From: Heliocidaris tuberculata
Taxonomy: Eukaryota; Echinodermata; Echinoidea; Camarodonta; Echinometridae
Reading direction: 5' to 3'
Assembly (NCBI GenBank): GCA_025618425.1
Contig: CM046846.1
Span: forward strand, 29,345,075 to 29,409,074
DNA length: 64,000 bases
Shown: positions 43,643-54,300 of the stretch, one piece after another
Numbering within the stretch: the stretch's first letter is position 1
Layout of the letters: every line of letters starts with the position of its first letter
Program-made: the position numbers and the translations under genes
Notes under the pieces: generated by a model
Databases searched by the model: none
What the model was told of the DNA's origin: nothing
Seen by the model: the letters and a program-made list of their open reading frames with translations, nothing else

Positions 43643-43790
43643 AGGGCCCTGTTTCATAAACTTGTTAGCAAGACAAGTCACAATGACTGTTATAAGCTAC
43701 TGAAATCAAAGCTTTTGATTGGCTGAGAGCAAATTTGTCATAGATCTGTTGCAATTGTTATTGATGAAAAGTTTAATGAAACGAGGCCCT
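43643..43790. mobile_element. MITE, GGGCCCTGTTTCATAAA family
   Basis: Ends AGGGCCCTGTTTCATAAAC and TTTAATGAAACGAGGCCCT, with the CTTTTGATTGGCTGAGAGC core. Same family as 56049-56202. Confidence 0.75.
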
Positions 43791-43806
43791 GGTGATATTA
43801 GGAATA

Positions 43807-43959
43807 CAGTTGAAACTCGCTATGCAGAGCTCCGATATAACGGGATTCCTGATATAACAAGGCAATTTTGCTGGTCCCAGGTCTTTATGTTCTCTTTTTT
43901 TTTTTTTTAATCCTTATGTAAGGAGATTCCTGGTACCTCGTTATAGCGAGTTTCCACTG
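43807..43959. mobile_element. Pogo/Tigger-like MITE
   Basis: Ends CAGTTGAAACTCGCTAT and ATAGCGAGTTTCCACTG, the pattern of pogo/Tigger-class Tc1-mariner elements, preceded by TA. Non-coding. Confidence 0.65.
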
Positions 43960-44645
43960 CTACATAAGAGAGTTTCTGAATGAGTACAGATGATTATGAT
44001 AATGTAGGCTACTAAATGGGGAATAAACTTTGGATATGATAAGGTTTTCATGCTGAAATAAAATTAATTCTCATCAGAAAAAAAAAGTTGCATTTTCCCA
44101 TAAGGTGATATAATTTCATGGTGCACAGAATCTCTGCTGTTACATTGTTTTCATTCATCATCAACATCAAATATATAATAATCTATCATTATTATCCTTA
44201 TCATTTTTTTTTCTTTTTGAAAGGCTTGAAAGGGAATTTTATAGTTTGAATATAGGAAATTCTGAAGAAATTTTTTAGAGATCATTACATAGAGATTGAT
44301 ATCACTGGTTTGGTAAATAAACGCTTTAAAAATTTCACTGGAGTGTCTCATAGTTATACTGTGTTCAGTTTATACATGGAAATAAATGTCATGTTCGGTT
44401 TTGACCCAATATGTCTTTCATAGGCTTTTTTTTTGGGGGGGGGGCAAATTCACAGAAGGGCATTTCCTAGATGTATCATATAATAATTGAAATTAGTTTC
44501 TAAAATCATACCCTCACTTTGCATTACAACATCTAATATATTCCAGAGCTAGGCAGGCCTAGAGGATTTTACATGTTTTATTGAACACAAGGAAAATGTC
44601 ATTTTTTTTCTCAAACTTATTCTCTTTGCAAACAGGATGTATTCC

Positions 44646-44941
44646 CTGCCGGAAAGAACACAGTGTGTTCACAATGTGAAACAGTGTGAAATCATCTTCA
44701 CACTGTTAAATTCAAGCATTTCAACACTGTTAGCGAGTAAATGCACAGTGTGAAATTGAACATCACTATGTGAACGCTCAGTGGTAAACCACACTGTGGA
44801 GGTGTCCACAGTGTGAAATCCTCTTCACTGTTAAATTTGAGCGTTTTAACATTGTGAATCACATCTTCACAGAATCGACTATATGAACACACTGTGAACA
44901 CACTGTGAACACGATGTAGGACACTGTGTTCTTTCCAGCAG
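44646..44941. mobile_element. TIR element built from CACAGTGTGAA repeats
   Basis: Ends CTGCCGGAAAGAACACAGTG and CACTGTGTTCTTTCCAGCAG. The interior carries about a dozen copies of CACAGTGTGA or its complement. Confidence 0.75.
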
Positions 44942-45059
44942 AGTTATGATTCTATAAGTACACCAATCCCTATGGCATAAAGAATAAATATAACTCACTA
45001 GTAATTTCATTTAAGTCCTACTGATTAAAACGAAAATCTAAAAAAGGAAATGCAAGCTA

Positions 45060-47227
45060 ACTAGTTATCATCACATACAGGTACAACAGGGCTCTTTAAC
45101 AGAGTCACACCTGCTTGAATCACCACCTGCCCACAAAGACCACCTGTCTACTGTAAAATCAGAAATGTTCGCGACATGAAACTTTAAACATTTAAACATT
45201 AAATGCATGCGAAGGTTTCTGGTTTTACAGTATAAAGATGACAGTCTATCAGTGAAGCATTCGAGGCAGGCAGTTCTGAGTCACGAGACCGCTGAAAAAT
45301 GATACCTTCCATAGGTTTTGTACAGGTGACTCGATCCAAGGCCAGGGCCAAGGCCACTAACTTATGGCCTCGAGGCCGGACTCAAATACAACACTGCAGT
45401 CTATAATGATCACCTTAATATAAAGACTGTAATATTTTTTTCCCATTCCTCTAGAACTGTAAATCTCACTGAAGTGAACTTGTATAGGTGAACAGCCTGC
45501 CCAGAAAGACTGCTTTCCTCGTCTTCCATGAGTGGTCTTTATACACAGGTTCAGTGTACTAAATCATCAATGAATACATTAATCCTTTTTCCTTGCTACT
45601 AAAAAATACAATCTCCTGCACAGGGAATATACAAGGAGGTCTGTTCTGGGCAAGATAAAACCAAAACATTTGGCTTTGTAGGTGTGCCGGACACGGCTTC
45701 ACATGCTAATCATCATTATACAAGTACAGAATAAAAGATATACATTTTATATAAAAAATTACAGCAACAAAGGAGTTCACTTCTTTGCCTCCAAAGTTCA
45801 ATTCGCTAAGCATCTACATAATATAATAATCTGAACCAGTACCTCAGTACTGACCTAACAAATTTACACAAAATTTACATCGTTTTTTTCTATTTTTTCT
45901 TCTTCTTTTTTGACATTTTTTTTTTTGACATTTTTTTTTCATTTGGTTGGTTGACTTTCTTTATAAATGATAAGAGATATTGAGTCACCTACCATAAGAT
46001 CATTCTAAAAAAGGTCCCTCCAATGCAAAATCGGTCCCAGGACTACGAATCGCTACGAGTGGTAGACTAAATTCATCACTCTGTCACTATTGACTTGCTA
46101 GCCTATCGTCCAGTGAGCTGATGTCAATACATGTGAATACTATTGTACGAGCTGTGGTCTCTACATATATGCACTGTTGTCTACTGCAATTCTTACTGAC
46201 ACGCAACACCAAAGTCATCAGGCAGGTAAAAATTCACCTAAAAGACCCTGTCACTGTGGTATTGTTCTTTGGCGTTTCCTTGCGATTTTCCACAAGAATA
46301 AAAACAAAAATCAAATTATAAATGTAGCTGGATCTTCAGTGGGAATCAAAATTAATTTTCAGGTACATTATCATGTAATTTGTGGGAAACCTACCAGTAT
46401 GGCAGTATGTTTTGGGAAGATTTGGGAAGAAATAAAATATTTCAGAGATTTGCTGCTAGAGGTTTCGAATATGTGTGACCTCTCAAATTTTATAAATCAT
46501 ATTTTCTTGTTAACAGTGAAATGAATATGTGCATGACGATGATGATGGCTTCTTGGAAAAGCGCTGACATTTGCCTCTGCATGCAGGGCGTTCATGGCAC
46601 TTTCTCTACAACTTCAAGCATGTCCCACAAAATCTGGATTTCAAAGTCAGTTTATTCATTAATACATCAACATGTATCTCAATTATTTTCCTTCAATGAA
46701 TTGATCAAAATTTGTTTCAACCCTATGGCATGTAAACTGCCTCTCATTATAAGTCCCTGAGCCATCCAAATACTGCCCTCACACCTCTACCTGCTGTTGA
46801 CGAAAAGGTACGAAGTCTTGCGCAATATCTTGCATAAGTTACCAAATGGGGATTCCCCAGTGTGATTCTAAATGAAAACAGTGTGTTATTGTGGATAGCT
46901 AGTGAAATCTGTCTGAGAGAAGTGTGTGCAATATTTATTGTGTATTCAAAAGAGTAAATAGCAACAGGGCATGATCTTTGGCTGCTTAATTGAAATCAAA
47001 CCTAGAATGACATATTGATACCAGGAGATTACCTTAATATACATTTGAACTGAAGTACATAAAGAAGTTTGACATTAGGAACATAATGTACCCAACTCAT
47101 GAAGAAAACAATAGCAACAAAAATCGATTTGAGACAGGCTGTAAGTGAATCCATGCACCATATTGGTGCCGGCTTGTTAAGAATAGACATCTATCATATT
47201 GGTGTCTAGACTGGATCCAAGTCTTGG
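45060..47227. other. Non-coding stretch downstream of UBE2K
   Basis: Contains CCACCTGCCCACAAAGACCA-type words near 45125 and 45500, T-rich runs at 45890-45950, and no splice-supported exon. Part of this may be UBE2K 3' UTR. Candidate AATAAA on the minus strand occurs near 46940 and 46655, but none can be picked by sequence alone. Confidence 0.35.
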
Positions 47228-47474
47228 CAGTGGGTGATTTCAAGTTCGGTGTTGGTGTTGGTGTTGGTGTTGAGAGCGTGCATTGGGCTGCTGATTCCAG
47301 CCCCAACACCGAATTCGGGTTTATAAAAATAATACCAATCACATTATTGATAGCTCAACACCTAGTGAAGTCAATCCAAGCACCAGCTTCTTTTCAGGTT
47401 CGATGTTGTGGCTGGTGCTAGTTTTGCCCCAACACCAAACCATCTTTCAACACCGAACTTGAATTCACCCACTG
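47228..47474. mobile_element. MITE, CAGTGGGTGAATTCAAGTTC termini with GTTGGT repeats
   Basis: Ends CAGTGGGTGATTTCAAGTTC and GAACTTGAATTCACCCACTG, with inward GGTGTTG arrays on one side and CAACACC on the other. The flanking octamers AGTCTTGG/ACTCTGGG match at 6/8, compatible with an old hAT-type insertion. Confidence 0.7.
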
Positions 47475-48236
47475 ACTCTGGGGTACAAAGCAGCAATACC
47501 AATCAGATCTCACATGAATTCTGTCAAACTTCTCTTCCCTGACCACATGGTGCACTAGTCCCTATCATCATAAATATCATTCACAGAACACTTTTTTCTT
47601 TGTAAGATTTATATTTTAAAAAAAACAGCTCGGGCATTCTCAAAAATCTCCTTGATCATTCATTCCAAAACCCATTGGTGTTCACTATGTATTTAGAGGG
47701 TGTAACGCACGACTGTTCCAAAAAGTCAAAAATGACCCCCCTATTTCACACAAAAAAAGAATTTTTCAGGCAACATACCTATTCGACATGAAGAGGAGGA
47801 AAATATATATTTTATAACACCCTTTTTTAAAAGCACTTTTATGGAGGCTTACTACCAACGGCTCCTATTTCAGGCATTTTATGGAGGCTCACATTAGGCT
47901 CAAAGATATGCTTCTCTTCACCTCTAGATTTTGATATCTTGTCACAATAGTAACTTTAATCTGAGATATTCACAGGAATAAATTGCTGAGAGTGCTGAAA
48001 AGGGATACTTTTTCTTATAATTCTTAACAGTCAAGCGTACAGATTTTGATGGTGAGTGAACACACTGGGCACAGAACAAGGAGATTTTAATGCTGTCCTG
48101 CAACAGTTTAACACAGCAACAGTGAAACCCTCCAACTCTCTTACACAGCTTCTCGTTGTCTTAAATAAGATTAATTATAAACAGGAAAAAAAGAAGAAGA
48201 AAATATATAGAGAAAGAGATCATAGAAAAGTAACTC

Positions 48237-48308
48237 TCAACTCATCAGGTTTTCTATGGCTTTTTCTATGTCCCAACACGATGAAGATAATGCTTCCCTT
48301 GCACACGT
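48237..48308 (-). CDS. UBE2K: UBE2K exon 5 (UBA end, stop)
   Basis: [20 protein letters not shown] then LMS and TGA. The acceptor is a long pyrimidine tract ending CACAG. The ALSS-x-x-WD-x-x-x-A pattern matches UBA helices 2-3 of the family. Confidence 0.9.
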   Translation of the reverse strand, partial: TCAREALSSSCWDIEKAIENLMS

Positions 48309-51300
48309 CTGTGAAGAAGAGAAAAAAAGGGGATAAGGAAAGAAAGAAGGATAAAATTTATTGGAAATTACGATGGCAAATAGCAGGAAAAAGCTTAGGG
48401 AGAATGGTAATCGTTTTGGTTTTGTTTTTTAAAAATAAATAAGCAAAATATAATAAGATGATTCTAACTTTGCACAAACAAATCAGAAATATGATGAATA
48501 GGGCACTTGAAAACGGTGTTTTGACAGGTTAGAAAAATATTTAATATTTTCTGTCACATATTGCAAATTAATTCAAAATTTGATAACAACATGTTTCTGT
48601 CTAAAGCTTCTCAATTAGTCTAATCTTCTACATCTTGAATAATCGTTCATTCTGAATTTAATAAAGACATTCTCATGATTTTGGTACAAGAAAGTTGAAC
48701 TGTGAGAAGGTTAAGGGTTCTGGGATAGCTAAAAAATAATTTGTGAGCTTTCTCATTCTTCTTGTTTGTTTGGAAGATTATCATAGTAGAAATGTCCCCT
48801 GAAAAGGATTGCTCTTCAAATGCCCTCACATTCAAAATATGACAAGAAACAGCTGAAATGTTCGGGGCCGAACATTTGTGTGTAGTCCCATATACACATT
48901 TTTGTAAGCAGTGCATGTGACTCTCAGCAGGAGTGAGTCAATTTCTTATCATTTTGGTGATTCCCAAACCGTACAGCATACACCAATTCTTATGCGCTAC
49001 ATAATCAACCTTTCCCAATTGCTTTGAGACAGTTTCTTTCACAATTCAATCTCATGATCAGAACTCAACTTAATCTTTAAGACACTTTTGGCAAAGCTTT
49101 ATCTCCCAAGACATTGAATATGCAAGTTCTGGGCCCCGTTGCATAAAACTTACCATTGATGGTAACTCTGCTATCAATGGTAACTTCCATGGTAACATCA
49201 CTCAACAGCCAATCAAAATCAAGGTTTCCATGGGAGTTACCATTGATGGCAAAGTTACCGTTAATGGTAAGTTTTATGCAACGGGGCCCTGTTCTCATGT
49301 AAGCATCTTCAAATAGTCTAATGCAAGCATCATCTGTGTTAGACAAGGACATTTCATTCTGGTTCCAGTTGACCTAAATCGAATTGATACTCCTGAAATG
49401 CCACATACAGCGTTGTCACTACGGTGGTCGGCGCCAGTCGGAACCTTCCACCACTCGAAATTTCCGACCGGCACTCAATGCAATATATGGCACCTGCCTG
49501 CCCGGCACTAATTTCCCCACTGACAAAGAAAAAACACTATGATTTTGACCTACGAACATGGAATTGTGGTTTAAGCCAGCAGATTCAATGAAAAAATTAT
49601 ACGTATGCATAAGCACCTTTACATGAAACCGCGCGAAGAATTATCCTGGAAGGTATACACTTATACACAGCCATTAGCGCAGAGCAGCTCCTTCCCAAAT
49701 ACGAATCATATTTACGTATAAATGGTTCACGTACACGTACCCGTGCATGCATGCCCAACATCACTACACACTGTACTTGTCCCGAGCTGGAATGTTGCAA
49801 TCAGCTGATTTGCACATGTTCGGGTTTTGAGAAAAATCGCCCAGAAGTAACTCACGGGCGATAAAATTTCCACCACTAAAAAGTCGCTGGTAACAACCCT
49901 GGCCACATACAGCACATTTTTATCAATGCCATTACCTTTTCCTTGAAACAACATCATCATTTACCCTCCGAAATCACCAAGCACAAACTGCAGAATCAAT
50001 GACAAATTTTTTTTTAAAGCTACAGAAGTAATAGAAAATGTCATACTCACTTCTTCAAAACCCATTTCTACAATTTGTTTAACTTTCTGTTCCAGTTCTT
50101 GATTCTTTGCGCTACCCCCTGCGTAGACCGTTGTCCAATGTTTGGCTGTTCTTATATATTCTTCATGGTCGTCCTTGTACTGTATAATGAAAACAAACAA
50201 TGATAATGTAGCTTAGCGAAACGCAATTGCACGTAAAGACGCGGAAAAGATGCAGAGAGCGAAATGCTAGTTTTGTCTGTGCATCTAAAATCACAATCAG
50301 ACTTGTCAGAATAAAAGTTTTCATATTATTTTGCTTAAAGATGTTCATAGAGTTTAATACTAATTCTACATCCTAATATTTTGGTTCTGCCTCCATAGAA
50401 TAAAATTATGATTTTAAATAATTTTGTCCTATTATACGTCTTTCCCGCGATCTTATGCGCGATTACGTTTCACTAAGCTACCTAAATGGAATAAGAGTGA
50501 TTCTTGAATAGCGTGCGAGTGTGACATATTCAGAATAACATAACATACCCCAATGATTGGTGACAAAATGGAGCATAATACATGTACTGGCTAATATTGA
50601 ATGGCCTTTAGTGGGATACAAGGGTATATCACATGAGCTATGAGCATATTTCACGAGTCGGCACGACGAGTGAAATATCATTAAAGTGAGTGTGATATAC
50701 CCTTGTGTCCCACAAAATAAAAGCCATTCAATATTATTATTATTAATTGTATGAAACCTTGTTCCTCAATTTTCACCATGACATGTCATGTTTTTGTATT
50801 GACTTCAACATAAAACACAAGCAGAAAAACATTTTGTCCTTACCCTTGAGCATCTTGCAAGAGTTGCAGGCATACATCCATTGTCTTAACATTTGCATAT
50901 TTAAACGCGTATTCACTTTTTCACGCCTCACGCGCACCCCAAACCATGAGATATGGAAATATATTGCACGGTCTTCCTGGTACTTTTACACAAACCATGA
51001 GATATTGTTTTAAATTTGCATGGTCATCTGCATCTCATGGTTTGTGTAAAAGTACACGGATGACCATGCAATATATTTGCATATCTCATGGTTTAGGGTG
51101 CACCTGACGTGTAAAAAAGTGAATACGCGTTTAAATATGCAGAGGTTAAGACAATGGACGTATGAGCGCAGCCCTTGCAAGATGCTTGGGTAAGGACAAA
51201 ATGATGTTTTTCTACTTGTGTTTTATGTTGAAGTCAATTTACAAAAACTTAAGGACATGTACATATGGTGAAAACTCAGGAACTAGGTTTCATACAATTA

Positions 51301-54300
51301 ATAATAATACTATTGAATGGCTTTTCTTTCTTGGGACACAAGGGTGTATCGCACTCACTTTGAAAATATTTCACTCGTCGTGCCGACTCGTGAAATGTGC
51401 ACAGAGCTCATGCGATATACCCTTGCATCCCACTCAAGGCCATTCAATATTATATTACTTCACACTTCCTGAGTAAAAGCTAAAAAATATTGCCCGGGCA
51501 ATAGATATAGGTCTTCTTTTGATGTCAAACACAAGAAGGCATACAGCTATTAAACACTGAATAAGACACAAGTAGCATTTGAACTCTATATTCACACACA
51601 TAAATACATTCATATAGGCATGTTTTTAAGGATTCACACATTTGACCAGTTTGACAAAAGGACTAGGAAATTCAGGTATGGGAAGCCTGTGCGCAAGACA
51701 TGAAACTCTCTCCCTGCCCTCTTTGATGTGTCAACAGTTTTGTTTAGGAGATATAAAGTCTTTGAGATTGAAACCAAAAGGTCTCAATACTGAAACCCAG
51801 GCCATGGTCTAGTGCCAATGGACAATGTACTGATCTTCAATAACCTAAATGACCATGTAATCTATCATAAAGAACCTGCCTGATGGCCGCAGGTATACTA
51901 CTTGCTACTTGCTTAAAGGGAAATCCAACCTTAATGGAAAGTTGAAAGTTGTAATCACTATACATATGGGAATTCCAAATTGGCCGAATAGGTAATGTCA
52001 CTGTGTGTAGTTGCGGACAACTCCCTCATTTGCTCCAACACACAAAATTACTCAAATGTCATTTTTTTTCAAATTGTATTACTCAGGATCTTTTTCTTTC
52101 ATGAGGACCTATAACAATATGCTATCTCCAATATATTTTGAGTACTTCCCCAAGGGTAAAGGCGCTTAGGAGAAAACCGTAAATTAATGATATTTTTGTA
52201 TCATAGATAAACGGGGAAGCTGTCCGTAAGTATGTCACAATCGACTCACTAAATTGCCAATTTGAGATTCGCATAGATGTTGTGATCTTATTTTTCAAAC
52301 ATCCATAACTTTTTATTCTTTGTCCGATTTCTTTCAAACTTTCAAACCATCTTATTACCAAGGTTGGATTGCCCTTTAATACACTCCCTACCTTATGATC
52401 CAAGGTAGAGTTAAAATCAATGAAAAGACAAACTGATCAACCAGTCTTGCTTGATTAACAGGATGAGAGGGGCAGGTTTTTAGCCAGGAGGGTGTCAGGA
52501 CATCTAAAAGATCTTACATATTTCTTGTGAAAGATGCCCTTTGATCTTTCTTTAAAAAAGGGAATCAGTAACTTTGTGGAGGCTTGATTTAATAAATTGT
52601 TGAATTTTGATATCTGTCTTGTATAATGATGTTCAGAAGGATGAATAAATAGCCAGGCATAGAAAGGTGCTTAAATGTACAGTGTTATTATTAAGATACT
52701 CAGGACTGAATAAAATTTGCAATTTACGAAACCGAAAGGGGGTACGCTTTAGTCTAACACTGCAGTCTATGGGGGAAAATGAGTCTGGCATTTCCGTTCA
52801 CTTGTATGTTTACTTTTGTGAAGCACATGATGATTTTGAAGTGCATTTTTTTCCTGGGCTTCATTTTTACACAAAATTACATACACTAATGGCGTGTAAG
52901 GCCAGGCAGCTCAGATTTTATCAAGCCTCTACAAAGTTACCACTTCACGTTAATTCAAGTTATTTTTGTGGATGCCCTTTCATTAGGAAATCCTTTTTTT
53001 TTTTTTAATTTGGACACCCAATTTAGAAATCCTAGCTAAAAGCCTGAAGAGGGGTATGAAGGCAGGGGCATACCTGTTTGGCTACTACGGCATCCTGGGG
53101 ATCATCAGGCTCTGCATCTGCTAGTAATGCCTGTAACGATAGTAGGACGGTACGTAGCGTCATGGCCGCCGCCCACTGGTCTTTGAGTATGTCTAAACAG
53201 ATGGCTCCCGTTACAGAGCTTATGTTCGGATGCCAAATCTTGGTCACAAACTTTACCTGCAAGACGGATGAAATCGAATGATTCAGTCACATCGTAGAAT
53301 CAAATTTGATACAGAGGCAACAAGAATAAGGATGGACAGATGTTGTGGGGATACTTGGTCATTACCATCCAAAAAGATTTAATTCCATGAGATTTTTCCC
53401 CAAAAAAATAAACATTGCCACAAAATTTTAGCCCTAAATAACTTTGCAAGTAGAATGTGACCTGTAGGGAGACCCATCAAGAGAAACAAGAAACTAAACA
53501 AAGGTGTTCTTTGTATTATTGGTAGGTGGTCTTTTGATTACATACGTTTCCTTAGTTCAAGTTTCAATGAGAAAGAGAAACAAATTGTTCTGTGTACAGA
53601 AAGGGAGTCTTTAAACACAGGTGGCAGCAAAAGCAGGTTTCACTGTAATGTACATTATGTGCATTTTGTATTATAATGAAAGACTACAACTTTTTGGAAA
53701 TGACTGATTGTGACTGACTGAAAAGGGAAAAATTCATGAAATCAAAGTGAAATAGGTCTGCCCTTGAACCTTGTTAAAACTGCTTTCAGATGCCATCTGT
53801 GGATCAGCATTCAAGTTTTAGGTGATCTTGAGTTCTCGTGATGAATTGTAACTGTACGCTTCATTGAATGTGATTTCTAGCAAGTTTTTAGTGGGACCAT
53901 GATAAACTGTCTTTGTGGCAAAGGTAGCCAATAGCCATTAAACAATCTAACCAGGTATATATTTGTTATTTTATCCGTCATGAAAAGAATCTGTGCAACT
54001 TACTGGTCCAATGCATGTCATGTAATAAAACTGCCATGGAGGGTCAAATCTGACGTTGCAATCCGTGTACAATAGTACTATTCACGGATACTATATACGG
54101 CGTATGACATCACACATAAAAAGTGTGTACTACAATGTGACGACATTCATGAGCGCATATCTATTGTTTTAGGCACCGGCACGTGATGATATCCGCGCAC
54201 ATTCATCCCTTCTTCATAACTGTTTGTGTGTACGTAGGCCTACGGTACGGTGCAGATGATCATCAGTAGATGAGTAGATTAAGGCTTTAGTTCAAAGATG

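Noticed and set aside
46121..46524. Open frames of 66 and 115 aa (SHQAGKNSPKRPCHCG...)
   Set aside because: No family recognised, no splice or conservation support, and low-complexity Lys/Asn content.
46500..46600. Second candidate UBE2K last exon (minus-strand RQMSALFQEA)
   Set aside because: An acceptor-like CAG is present but the residues lack the UBA ALSS-WD-A pattern found at 48308-48237.
49010..49080. Candidate UBE2K last exon (SNWERLIM on the minus strand)
   Set aside because: The frame meets a stop immediately upstream, and the same sequence occurs in the repeat at 43380-43440; the true last exon is at 48308-48237.
52667..53008. 113-aa frame in UBE2K intron 3
   Set aside because: Lies across a MITE whose other copy (7353-7682) does not keep the frame.
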